Assembly: GCA_035771165.1 (NCBI GenBank)
Contig: JAWNZC010000322.1
Location: 9,251,001-9,315,000 of the forward strand
DNA: 64,000 nt
Source: Paragorgia papillata
Lineage: Eukaryota > Cnidaria > Anthozoa > Scleralcyonacea > Coralliidae
Direction of reading: 5' to 3'
This document shows positions 24,529-34,069 of the stretch, piece after piece (within the stretch, counting starts at the first letter, position 1; each line of letters begins with the position of its first letter). The position numbers and the translations under genes are program-made. The notes beneath the pieces are model-generated. The model saw nothing but the letters and a program-made list of their open reading frames with translations, was not told the origin of the DNA and ran no database searches.

Positions 24529-26007
24529 ATGTTATACACGCAATTAATTCGTAAACCGCAATTTAATCGCAACTATACACTTATGGAGTATCTCTCTGAG
24601 TATCATAGCGATAGTTCTTCAACAAATTCTGAAGCAGAAGAATTGCGTTCTCGTGACAATCGACAAGTGTATCTAGTAACTTATAGCCAGGCAAACACCG
24701 AAAAGTTTCCAACCAGGGAATCTTTTGCCAACGCCGTTGTTGCTTCTTTCTCATGCGGTACCGCCAAAGTAAAACACTGGTGTTGTTCAAAAGAATCACA
24801 CAAAAGATCTGGGGTTCATTACCACCTGTGCTTGAAGCTAGACCGAGTTCAACGATGGCTACCTTCGAAGAGATATCTAGGGCAGCATCATGGCATTTCA
24901 GTGCATTTTTCCACCGTCCATGCAAATTATTACACGGCGTGGAAGTATGTAACGAAAGAAGATAGCACCTTTCAAGAAAGTGATAATCACCCAGATTTGA
25001 TAGATAGTAAAGGCCCATCAACAACAAAAGCTCATGAAGCCATTCAGAGACGAAGGAATAAGAGAGTGCGCGACAACGAACTTCGAAATAGTGGAGAAGA
25101 GCAGTCGGAGGGAGAAATGGGAGAATGCATACATGCAAAGGGGCAAAAGAAAGGGGTTTCGAAAAAGCGGAAACGTCTCAGTGCTTTCCAGGTTTCCGAA
25201 ATTATAATATCTCAAAATCTTCGTGACAGAACAGCTTTGTTAGCTTTTGCAAATATGCAGAAACGTGAGGGGAAAACTGATTTGGCAGAGTTCATTATCA
25301 ATCGGGGCAGTAAAGTTGTTAACGAACTATTGAGTAATGCCTGGGAGATGGCCAACGCAGAAGTCATGCAAAAGCGGAAGGAGAAATCACGCATGGACTT
25401 GTTGCGCATTGCATATGCGGAGAAGTGTATTTGTCAGGAAGAAAGGGAGTGGATGGCTTGTGCTGTAGAACTTTTGGCCAACAATGGAATTTCTGAAGAG
25501 GCATTTGTTAACAGTACGAGAGAGCTGCTGGAAAAGGGAAGAGGAAAATATCGCAATATAATGTTGACGGGGCCGGCAAACTGCGGTAAAACATTTCTCT
25601 TAAATCCGTTGAACAAAATTTACGAGACTTTTACCAATCCCGCATCCACTAGTTTTGCCTGGGTCGGCGCGGAGAAAGCTGAAATAATTTTTCTCAATGA
25701 CTTCAGGTGGTCTCCACAGATCATAGCGTGGCATGATCTCCTTCTCATGTTAGAAGGTCAGTTAGTGCATTTGCCGGCGCCCAAATCCCACTTCGCTAAA
25801 GACGGCGTGTTCGATAGAGATACGCCAATATTTTGTACCGGCAAGCGGCCTTTGGTTTATGTTCGAAACGGCGGGGTCGATGAACGAGAAACAGAAATGA
25901 TGGCTGTGCGATGGAAGGTTTTTAACTTCTACCGACAGATCCCCTGTAGCGAGCAAAAGGAGATTACTGCTTGTCCTTCCTGTTTTGCGCGTCTTATATT
26001 TCAATGA
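24529..26007 (+). CDS. HUH endonuclease-SF3 helicase Rep protein, copy 1
   Basis: A replication initiator of 492 residues from the ATG at 24529; the frame opens at a GTG (24502) just after a stop. N-terminal HUH domain: motif I VYLVTYS (47-53), motif II HYH (97-99) and motif III YVTK (140-143), with Tyr140 the likely nicking residue. A basic KKRKR (212-216) looks like a nuclear signal. C-terminal SF3 helicase: Walker A GPANCGKT (348-355), Walker B IIFLNDF (386-392) and a motif-C-like PIFCTG (433-438). The family nicks DNA at an origin, stays bound to the 5' end and unwinds for rolling-circle or rolling-hairpin replication. It is longer than most CRESS-virus Reps (about 300-350). No capsid gene lies nearby. 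The ORF is intact. Confidence 0.85.
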   Translation: MLYTQLIRKPQFNRNYTLMEYLSEYHSDSSSTNSEAEELRSRDNRQVYLVTYSQANTEKFPTRESFANAVVASFSCGTAKVKHWCCSKESHKRSGVHYHLCLKLDRVQRWLPSKRYLGQHHGISVHFSTVHANYYTAWKYVTKEDSTFQESDNHPDLIDSKGPSTTKAHEAIQRRRNKRVRDNELRNSGEEQSEGEMGECIHAKGQKKGVSKKRKRLSAFQVSEIIISQNLRDRTALLAFANMQKREGKTDLAEFIINRGSKVVNELLSNAWEMANAEVMQKRKEKSRMDLLRIAYAEKCICQEEREWMACAVELLANNGISEEAFVNSTRELLEKGRGKYRNIMLTGPANCGKTFLLNPLNKIYETFTNPASTSFAWVGAEKAEIIFLNDFRWSPQIIAWHDLLLMLEGQLVHLPAPKSHFAKDGVFDRDTPIFCTGKRPLVYVRNGGVDERETEMMAVRWKVFNFYRQIPCSEQKEITACPSCFARLIFQ

Positions 26008-26099
26008 CATTATTAGGTAAACTTAGGCTGTTAGGCAGAGAAATTGGGGACAAGAACTGGTTTATTTAAACTTAGAGCAATATATGTAATATATTGACG

Positions 26100-26280
26100 C
26101 ACTTTACCACCCTTCCTGACGGTTTTATCTCACTTTACCACAGTTTACCACACTTTACCATTTTCCAGCATTTAATAAGATTATTTGCTTTGTGTCTTTA
26201 TTACTGAGCGGTAAAGTGTGGTAAAGTGTGGTAAAGTGTGGTAAAGTGTAGTTTTTTTAAGTCTATCCACGGTAAAGTGT
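26100..26280. promoter_or_regulatory. iteron palindrome, candidate replication origin, copy 1
   Basis: Four copies of CACTTTACCA (26100, 26131, 26141 with one mismatch, 26151) face five copies of its complement GGTAAAGTGTG. Four of the latter run at an exact 10-bp period from 26210 and one stands at 26271; about 50 bp separate the two groups. It lies between the converging 3' ends of Rep and transposase. Iterons of this kind are typical Rep binding sites. No canonical CRESS nonanucleotide was found by eye. Confidence 0.7.
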
Positions 26281-26477
26281 GCGCAAGTGAAAGCTCTTTC
26301 CCTGTAAAATGATTTACATACACAAATCACTTTCAAATGTTGTAAGTTCCGTTTTTTACGTCATTTTGTTATAAATATATATCCTATATATATAGGGAAA
26401 GACATTGTGCAACTTGACACCACTCATTAACTCAAGATATTTTATTGAATATTTCCTTCAAGTGTGTAATGACAATA

Positions 26478-27566
26478 TCAATATTTTATGCGTCTTCCCT
26501 TGGAGTTAACGATATCTCTTATTCTCTTAGACATTGAAGAAATAGTTTTATCTATGTACTCTTTTGATACGGACCAGACATTATATTTTACAGCGTCTGT
26601 AAATTGTTCCCAAGTCTGATGCGTGATGTTATTCTCTCGAATTTGTGCTTGTAAACGTTTCCTCACGATATGAAACATATTTTCAATAGGGTTGACATCA
26701 GGGATCTTGCTGGAATGCCTACCATTGTAGCACCAATTTCTGTCATGGCATCCTTTGCTTTCTTTGACGTTTGTGATGGGTCGTTGTCCATTACAAACAA
26801 CTTTGGCTCATTTGACGTCTTTCCTGCTATCTCAAATAGCGTTGGGAAGTTTCTTCTCACAAATTGCGCAAAGAAGGACCCGTTCATTTTCTCGTAAGGC
26901 TCCGCACATATTACACCTTTTCCGTAGGCTATTGCAACTATTAAATGCAGTCTCTTTCCCCCTGCCAGATCCTTACTTCCTTTTGTTGTGATTGTTAACC
27001 CCTCATTCCTTTTGCGCCATATTTTCCCTTTTGGTTTCAATGCATCACTCATCGGATTAGCTTTGTAAACGAAAGATACTCCGTCCAAGTAAAAGGCCAC
27101 GTCACTTTTTCCAATAAGACTCATCTTTTTTTAACATATTTCGAGCAAATTTTTGACGTCGTTTGTAGTCTTTTTCTGTCAAAATACCTTTTCTCCTTGT
27201 CTGTAAAAATTTGTATCCAAATTTCTGTATGTTGTTCACAAACGTTCTGTACTTGGCCGCGTTAGGAGAAATGCCACTCTCTTGCACTACCTCCATAACA
27301 GTAAAATTGGCATGTTCTTTCCTTAACTTTATTATACTTCGCTTAAGTTTTCTCTTGTCACGCAAACTTAAACATTCAGGCCTGCCACGTTTCCTTTTCC
27401 CTTTTGTTTTTGGATCTGTAACTTGCTTTTCTTGTACTGCTCTCCAAGCACTTGCCTTTGACATATTTGTCTTTCTCCCTATCTCCGCAAACGAATATTT
27501 TTTTTCTAGCCAAAGAAATTTTGCCAATGCAAGCTGTTTTCCGCTCAAATATTGTTTAAAAACCAT
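26478..27566 (-). pseudogene. Tc1/IS630-family DD34E transposase, frameshifted copy 1
   Basis: Cut-and-paste transposase of the IS630/Tc1/mariner group. The N-terminal part (ATG at 27566) has a helix-turn-helix region (FAEIGRKTNMSKASAWRAV) and a basic KRKRGRP patch. Catalytic residues are seen in FYLDGVSF, VMDNDPSQ and SPDVNPIEN on neighbouring frames; 34 residues separate the second Asp from the Glu. The frame breaks at a T run (27106-27110, one T longer than copy 2) and at GGG (26701-26703, one G shorter). Both are homopolymer changes, so sequencing error or recent decay is possible. It faces the Rep gene across the iterons. Confidence 0.85.
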
Positions 27567-27745
27567 ATTGGACGTTTATGTAATTTCACAATAATGGTAT
27601 CATGACGTCATCTAATCAATTAAAATTAATTTTTTTTTGAATTTCGTTGTTACACTTTAATTACATGCACCGATTAGTTTGGTAAGCGAAGCGTACATAA
27701 TGCGACAAATACAGGGCATTGATCATTCGAGAATGTATGAACTGA

Positions 27746-27768
27746 TTTTCAGACAGTCTGAATTGAAA
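27746..27768. repeat. dimer joint with 15-bp palindrome
   Basis: TTCAGACAGTCTGAA joins the end of unit 1 to the start of unit 2. The unit ends (GTCTGAA and TTCAGAC) thus abut in inverted order with one base between them. Confidence 0.8.
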
Positions 27769-28002
27769 ATTACCCAAATGGCGCAATAATGTGAAAGCAA
27801 AATCATATTTAACGTTTTCATGGAGAATAATCTTTTTAAATTTTTATTAATTAATACTCATATATTTTTAAAAACTATTTAGTCGTTAACAAGGTATACG
27901 TTTACTTTCATTTTTCACAAATGTTTTATTACTTATTCACTAAAATGTGCATGGGCGTATGCAGAACTGTGAGCTGTGTGTCACGTGGAAACCAACAATG
28001 GA

Positions 28003-29481
28003 ATGTTATACACGCAATTAATTCGTAAACCGCAATTTAATCGCAACTATACACTTATGGAGTATCTCTCTGAGTATCATAGCGATAGTTCTTCAACAAA
28101 TTCTGAAGCAGAAGAATTGCGTTCTCGTGACAATCGACAAGTGTATCTAGTAACTTATAGCCAGGCAAACACCGAAAAGTTTCCAACCAGGGAATCTTTT
28201 GCCAACGCCGTTGTTGCTTCTTTCTCATGCGGTACCGCCAAAGTAAAACACTGGTGTTGTTCAAAAGAATCACACAAAAGATCTGGGGTTCATTACCACC
28301 TGTGCTTGAAGCTAGACCGAGTTCAACGATGGCTACCTTCGAAGAGATATCTAGGGCAGCATCATGGCATTTCAGTGCATTTTTCCACCGTCCATGCAAA
28401 TTATTACACGGCGTGGAAGTATGTAACGAAAGAAGATAGCACCTTTCAAGAAAGTGATAATCACCCAGATTTGAGAGATAGTAAAGGCCCATCAACAACA
28501 AAAGCTCATGAAGCCATTCAGAGACGAAGGAATAAGAGAGTGCGCGACAACGAACTTCGAAATAGTGGAGAAGAGCAGTCGGAGGGAGAAATGGGAGAAT
28601 GCATACATGCAAAGGGGCAAAAGAAAGGGGTTTCGAAAAAGCGGAAACGTCTCAGTGCTTTCCAGGTTTCCGAAATTATAATATCTCAAAATCTTCGTGA
28701 CAGAACAGCTTTGTTAGCTTTTGCAAATATGCAGAAACGTGAGGGGAAAACTGATTTGGCAGAGTTCATTATCAATCGGGGCAGTAAAGTTGTTAACGAA
28801 CTATTGAGTAATGCCTGGGAGATGGCCAACGCAGAAGTCATGCAAAAGCGGAAGGAGAAATCACGCATGGACTTGTTGCGCATTGCATATGCGGAGAAGT
28901 GTATTTGTCAGGAAGAAAGGGAGTGGATGGCTTGTGCTGTAGAACTTTTGGCCAACAATGGAATTTCTGAAGAGGCATTTGTTAACAGTACGAGAGAGCT
29001 GCTGGAAAAGGGAAGAGGAAAATATCGCAATATAATGTTGACGGGGCCGGCAAACTGCGGTAAAACATTTCTCTTAAATCCGTTGAACAAAATTTACGAG
29101 ACTTTTACCAATCCCGCATCCACTAGTTTTGCCTGGGTCGGCGCGGAGAAAGCTGAAATAATTTTTCTCAATGACTTCAGGTGGTCTCCACAGATCATAG
29201 CGTGGCATGATCTCCTTCTCATGTTAGAAGGTCAGTTAGTGCATTTGCCGGCGCCCAAATCCCACTTCGCTAAAGACGGCGTGTTCGATAGAGACACGCC
29301 AATATTTTGTACCGGCAAGCGGCCTTTGGTTTATGTTCGAAACGGCGGGGTCGATGAACGAGAAACAGAAATGATGGCTGTGCGATGGAAGGTTTTTAAC
29401 TTCTACCGACAGATCCCCTGTAGCGAGCAAAAGGAGATTACTGCTTGTCCTTCCTGTTTTGCGCGTCTTATATTTCAATGA
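28003..29481 (+). CDS. HUH endonuclease-SF3 helicase Rep protein, copy 2
   Basis: The same 492-residue Rep as in copy 1, with the first ATG at 28003. All HUH and SF3 motifs are retained. The only protein difference I find is Ile to Arg in the segment PDLxDSKG after the HUH domain; a T/C change near 29296 is silent. Two intact reading frames next to two frameshifted transposases would fit selection on, or younger age of, Rep. Confidence 0.85.
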   Translation: MLYTQLIRKPQFNRNYTLMEYLSEYHSDSSSTNSEAEELRSRDNRQVYLVTYSQANTEKFPTRESFANAVVASFSCGTAKVKHWCCSKESHKRSGVHYHLCLKLDRVQRWLPSKRYLGQHHGISVHFSTVHANYYTAWKYVTKEDSTFQESDNHPDLRDSKGPSTTKAHEAIQRRRNKRVRDNELRNSGEEQSEGEMGECIHAKGQKKGVSKKRKRLSAFQVSEIIISQNLRDRTALLAFANMQKREGKTDLAEFIINRGSKVVNELLSNAWEMANAEVMQKRKEKSRMDLLRIAYAEKCICQEEREWMACAVELLANNGISEEAFVNSTRELLEKGRGKYRNIMLTGPANCGKTFLLNPLNKIYETFTNPASTSFAWVGAEKAEIIFLNDFRWSPQIIAWHDLLLMLEGQLVHLPAPKSHFAKDGVFDRDTPIFCTGKRPLVYVRNGGVDERETEMMAVRWKVFNFYRQIPCSEQKEITACPSCFARLIFQ

Positions 29482-29573
29482 CATTATTAGGTAAACTTAG
29501 GCTGTTAGGCAGAGAAATTGGGGACAAGAACTGGTTTATTTAAACTTAGAGCAATATATGTAATATATTGACG

Positions 29574-29754
29574 CACTTTACCACCCTTCCTGACGGTTTT
29601 ATCTCACTTTACCACAGTTTACCACACTTTACCATTTTCCAGCATTTAATAAGATTATTTGCTTTGTGTCTTTATTACTGAGCGGTAAAGTGTGGTAAAG
29701 TGTGGTAAAGTGTGGTAAAGTGTAGTTTTTTTAAGTCTATCCACGGTAAAGTGT
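29574..29754. promoter_or_regulatory. iteron palindrome, copy 2
   Basis: Same nine-iteron arrangement as at 26100-26280, with no difference seen by eye. Confidence 0.7.
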
Positions 29755-29951
29755 GCGCAAGTGAAAGCTCTTTCCCTGTAAAATGATTTACATACACAAA
29801 TCACTTTCAAATGTTGTAAGTTCCGTTTTTTACGTCATTTTGTTATAAATATATATCCTATATATATAGGGAAAGACATTGTGCAACTTGACACCACTCA
29901 TTAACTCAAGATATTTTATTGAATATTTCCTTCAAGTGTGTAATGACAATA

Positions 29952-31041
29952 TCAATATTTTATGCGTCTTCCCTTGGAGTTAACGATATCTCTTATTCTC
30001 TTAGACATTGAAGAAATAGTTTTATCTATGTACTCTTTTGATACGGACCAGACATTATATTTTACAGCGTCTGTAAATTGTTCCCAAGTCTGATGCGTGA
30101 TGTTATTCTCTCGAATTTGTGCTTGTAAACGTTTCCTCACGATATGAAACATATTTTCAATAGGGTTGACATCAGGGGATCTTGCTGGAATGCCTACCAT
30201 TGTAGCACCAATTTCTGTCATGGCATCCTTTGCTTTCTTTGACGTTTGTGATGGGTCGTTGTCCATTACAAACAACTTTGGCTCATTTGACGTCTTTCCT
30301 GCTATCTCAAATAGCGTTGGGAAGTTTCTTCTCACAAATTGCGCAAAGAAGGACCCGTTCATTTTCTCGTAAGGCTCCGCACATATTACACCTTTTCCGT
30401 AGGCTATTGCAACTATTAAATGCAGTCTCTTTCCCCCTGCCAGATCCTTACTTCCTTTTGTTGTGATTGTTAACCCCTCATTCCTTTTGCGCCATATTTT
30501 CCCTTTTGGTTTCAATGCATCACTCATCGGATTAGCTTTGTAAACGAAAGATACTCCGTCCAAGTAAAAGGCCACGTCACTTTTCCAATAAGACTCATCT
30601 TTTTTTAACATATTTCGAGCAAATTTTTTGACGTCGTTTGTAGTCTTTTTCTGTCAAAATACCTTTTCTCCTTGTCTGTAAAAATTTGTATCCAAATTTC
30701 TGTATGTTGTTCACAAACGTTCTGTACTTGGCCGCGTTAGGAGAAATGCCACTCTCTTGCACTACCTCCATAACAGTAAAATTGGCATGTTCTTTCCTTA
30801 ACTTTATTATACTTCGCTTAAGTTTTCTCTTGTCACGCAAACTTAAACATTCAGGCCTGCCACGTTTCCTTTTCCCTTTTGTTTTTGGATCTGTAACTTG
30901 CTTTTCTTGTACTGCTCTCCAAGCACTTGCCTTTGACATATTTGTCTTTCTCCCTATCTCCGCAAACGAATATTTTTTTTCTAGCCAAAGAAATTTTGCC
31001 AATGCAAGCTGTTTTCCGCTCAAATATTGTTTAAAAACCAT
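29952..31041 (-). pseudogene. Tc1/IS630-family transposase, frameshifted copy 2
   Basis: As copy 1, but the long C-terminal part (30611 to 29952), with all three catalytic segments, is one open frame. The only break is at a T6 run (30624-30629; T5 in copy 1), which ends the N-terminal part (ATG at 31041) early. The two copies are thus broken at different homopolymers. Confidence 0.85.
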
Positions 31042-31231
31042 ATTGGACGTTTATGTAATTTCACAATAATGGTATCATGACGTCATCTAATCAATTAAAA
31101 TTAATTTTTTTTTGAATTTCGTTAATGTTACACTTTAATTACATGCACCGATTAGTTTGGTAAGCGAAGCGTACATAATGCGACAAATACAGGGCATTGA
31201 TCATTCGAGAATGTATGAACTGATTTTCAGA

Positions 31232-31501
31232 CAATCAGTGCATTTATTCGTTGAAACGCTTCATACAAATGATCCTTCAATTCCTTACTAATTTAAAATT
31301 TTCTATTCCCCCCCCCCCCCCCCCCCCCCCCGTTCAATGTTGCAATGTTGATGATGGCAATGAAAGAATATGCCTTTAACATTTCTTAAAGATATGAAAA
31401 TGGAAAATTAAGCTCAAATCAACATTGAATTGGGGGGGGGGGGGGTGGGGGGGATGCACCAGTTGAATTTCCTTTCGTTTCAACATTTTTTGCACTGATT
31501 G
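31232..31501. repeat. right MITE-like flank, direct copy of the left
   Basis: Same orientation and sequence as 24005-24282, apart from shorter C and G runs (C24 at 31308-31331; a G run broken by T at 31446). Confidence 0.85.
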
Positions 31502-31503
31502 TA

Positions 31504-31768
31504 GGTTGTATCATTGCACTCTCAACCAAAGCAACGACCGCGTTGCTTTGGAATGTGGACTGACACAACAATCGGTCTGTCGAAGAATGCTGCTCACGTG
31601 TGTGGATGACCCCAGCAAGGTTTGCCGTCGTAGACTCATAGTTATCTCGGATGTGTGTTTTCCTGTGACGTCCACTGGGACGTCATAACCCGCCCGCGCA
31701 TTCCTACTTAACGTATTTCTAGTGATGAAATCCCATCCTAATACAAAAAAAAAACCTAAAAAATACAA
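31504..31768 (-). pseudogene. Ty3/Gypsy pol remnant, right part
   Basis: The minus strand shows a protease-region remnant (VLGWDFITRN, ARAGYDVPVDVTG) leading toward the TA at 31502. It appears to continue at 24002 in the linker before the RT. This supports one Gypsy copy split by the composite block. Confidence 0.55.
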
Positions 31769-31770
31769 AA

Positions 31771-32361
31771 TGTTGGAATAAGAATAAAGTTAAAGTGCCA
31801 CTAACCCCGAAAAGTTTTTTGCACGAATAAACATCGCCAATCCAAATGATAAGAATGCAATATAAATGAACTAAATTGGTAAAATCCTCTTGATTTAAGA
31901 ATCGATTGAAGTGGCGATAATGACGGACACGACGGAGCACTTGGGAGACTGCGTCGAGAAGGGTTTGTGACGTAATACCAGGAATTCTATATTTTTTTAC
32001 TGTAAAGTAAATAGGAAAGAACGTACCCAGGTTACGTTTATAGCCAGTTCGGCGATATTTTTCATTTTAATTCTTTTATTATAGTTCCAGTGTACTACAC
32101 TTCATAGATTTTTGAAGACGAATTCCTGGTATTACGTCATATACCACTGCGTGATACGCATCCTATACCCATTCCCCTCACTGCTCCGCCATGGGACAAA
32201 CAAATGCGAAATTTTGCAAGTTTGAAGGGGCATAAAAAATGAAAGAAGTGTTCAATAACAGAAAAGATATGTTGGTGCTAATATACTCAACAAGGGCTAT
32301 TTGAATCCCGAGAAAAAATTTTGGGGGTTAGTGGCACTTTAACTTTATTCTTATTCCAACA
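31771..32361. mobile_element. 591-bp MITE with 37-bp inverted ends
   Basis: TGTTGGAATAAGAATAAAG and the following GTGCCACTAACCCC recur inverted at the right end. A second perfect 20-bp inverted pair (31968-31987 with 32120-32139, containing ACGTAATACCAGG) lies inside. Non-coding. Confidence 0.8.
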
Positions 32362-33457
32362 TACGCACCAATATGGCCGCCGTGACGTCAGATGAAACCA
32401 AGAATATTAATTCATATAAAATCGTCGCGATTAGTGCCATTATTTGGGCCATGTACCTAGCTTGCCAATATTAAGTTGTCTCGTTCATTTTAATATTGCA
32501 AATTGTATACGTTGAAAAGCAATTAATATTTATTTCAGCTGACTAGTCCGCGTGCGGCGTCCTGTTCCATGTATTTGTCATTGGTCATGCGCATTTCAAC
32601 GTTAATTGCCAGAGCATGTCCCACATGTGGGAAAATATCACATATATTGGGGTATAATACTAACTGCTGTTACGTAATTGTTGAGGTCCGAATGGAGAGG
32701 GTTACCTCAAATGATTCAGCACTTACCCCTCTCCGCCATTTGACCTCTTTTCGTCTAGCAACTATGGTATTTTTGTCAGTGGAAGATGTTTTATATATTC
32801 GAGGGGCTAATTATTTATCAATAAAATCATATGTGTATTTTGACACCCCCTGTAAATTTTAGCTCATTCGTAAAGCTCCATCTTCAGAGATACTGGGCTA
32901 TAGCCTTGTTTGGCCATCCTTGATTCTTGCCTGTTTATTTCAACTTTTGAAAATTTTGTGATAATTCCTGATGCAGACTACAGGTGTCATGACTCATCAG
33001 CCATGCCATATGCATATTTTCATATTTTGTAATTGCCATGACTACTTTATACATAAAAGCCACTCTCACATCAGTCCACAGATAAAGATCTTTTATAATA
33101 AATTCTGTTATCAGTCCGTGGTCACATGCTCTAAAGCGAGTGGCCGAGCGACTCTGAGTTGTCGACAATCAATATTACTACTAACAGTCTAACACCATAG
33201 CTTCCTTATCCCCACTTGTATTATGCGGTAATATATGGAAAATTGAAGGTTTCAAGATAGCAAAATTCCTGCATACAAAGAGCTATTTCCGTAACAATAG
33301 CACTGAAGAAAATGACGTCATTATTGCGACATTTTATATTTACAGTCGAGTACCTTGTGTTCCTTGTCAAAGCAATACATTAAATCGAATCTGCCTTGGA
33401 ATCTGCTGCACGACGTACTTTATCATTTCTTGTTTTGTTTGCTACTTCAGCATTGAA
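32362..33457. other. no gene recognised; 5' flank of the 33458 gene
   Basis: No repeat or exon recognised. The stretch before 33458 has no convincing TATA box. Confidence 0.35.
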
Positions 33458-34069
33458 ATGAAACGCGTTGCGAATTGCCGAAACGCTTTAAAGTCGAGTT
33501 TAAAGTTCATATTTGTTTTGTGCTCTTTGTTTACGTGGACTACCGCTTGCGATTTTAATTCCGACTGTTCATCGTTCTTTAATAACGAGAAATGCTGCCA
33601 TGGAACATGCATTGATAACGACGCGACGTGTATTTCTGGAGGAGCTATAGCAGGCATAGTAATCGGTTGTTTAATTATTGGAGGAACTGTTATATCATGT
33701 TGTCTCTGTTTTTGTTGTGCTTGTGGTCCTTTTCAACACCGAAGTCAGGGAGCAGTCATTCGGTATGGAGGAGCAGGAGCACAGACGCAGACTACTACAA
33801 CTGGCACAAGTTTTCCTACTAGTAATGTTCAAGCAGGTTATGGACCATCGTATCCCCAACCAGCGCCTGTTAATTATCCAAATACTGTTCAAAGTCAAGG
33901 TAAATATCCACAACCTGGGTCGGTCCCTTATCCAAGTGCTGTTCAAGGCCAAGCTCCATACGCTGGTCCACTGGCTGGAGGTGCGGTTTATCCACCACCA
34001 TCATCGGCTCCACCAAGTTATGACGAGGCGAGTGTACCTCCGCCTTACAACCCAGTTTATCCTAGCTAA
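33458..34069 (+). CDS. small type I membrane protein with PPxY tail (Shisa/CYYR1-like)
   Basis: One exon of 203 residues with a true ATG. Residues 1-30 form a signal peptide (hydrophobic FIFVLCSLFTW). Residues 31-59 are a short ectodomain with six cysteines, including a CC pair. Residues 61-84 are a membrane helix (GAIAGIVIGCLIIGG), followed at once by CCLCFCCACG, likely palmitoylated. The cytosolic tail is rich in Pro, Tyr and Gln and ends with two WW-domain ligands, PPSY (185-188) and PPPY (194-197). This layout is that of the Shisa/CYYR1/WBP1-like group, whose members often bind Nedd4-type ubiquitin ligases through PPxY. The exact family is uncertain and no partner is visible nearby. An AATAAA lies near 34500. 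Confidence 0.8.
   Translation: MKRVANCRNALKSSLKFIFVLCSLFTWTTACDFNSDCSSFFNNEKCCHGTCIDNDATCISGGAIAGIVIGCLIIGGTVISCCLCFCCACGPFQHRSQGAVIRYGGAGAQTQTTTTGTSFPTSNVQAGYGPSYPQPAPVNYPNTVQSQGKYPQPGSVPYPSAVQGQAPYAGPLAGGAVYPPPSSAPPSYDEASVPPPYNPVYPS

Larger units (their letters stand above)
24283..27753. mobile_element. Rep/transposase unit, copy 1
   Basis: The unit starts TCTGAATTGAAAATTACC and ends GATTTTCAGA. It holds a plus-strand Rep gene, an iteron region and a minus-strand transposase gene arranged tail to tail. It differs from copy 2 at about seven places (a few substitutions, three homopolymer indels, one 3-bp indel), about 99.7 per cent identity by eye. Confidence 0.88.
27757..31231. mobile_element. 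Rep/transposase unit, copy 2
   Basis: Same order and orientation as copy 1, offset by 3474-3475 bp. Carries an extra AAT near 31123 compared with copy 1. Confidence 0.88.
24005..31501. mobile_element. composite block: MITE, Rep/transposase dimer, MITE
   Basis: A single 7.5 kb block flanked by TA on both sides (24003-24004, 31502-31503), starting CAATCAGTGC and ending GCACTGATTG. Inside, in order, are a 278-bp MITE-like sequence, a 3471-bp unit, CAG, a 3475-bp near-identical unit, and a second direct copy of the MITE-like sequence (270 bp). Each unit carries a Rep gene (+) and a Tc1/IS630 transposase gene (-). It interrupts a Gypsy pol gene, so it arrived after that element. Confidence 0.85.

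Noticed and set aside
24581..25138. 185-residue minus-strand ORF opposite the Rep gene (also at 28055-28612)
   Set aside because: It is a mirror of the Rep coding strand, repeated only because the unit is duplicated; no domain.
24529..26007. Integrated single-stranded DNA virus genome
   Set aside because: No capsid gene is seen and a transposase takes its place, so a transposon with a virus-like Rep fits better, although a viral origin of Rep is possible.
27211..27594. 127-residue plus-strand ORF opposite the transposase (also 30686-31069)
   Set aside because: Antisense shadow of the transposase N-terminus.
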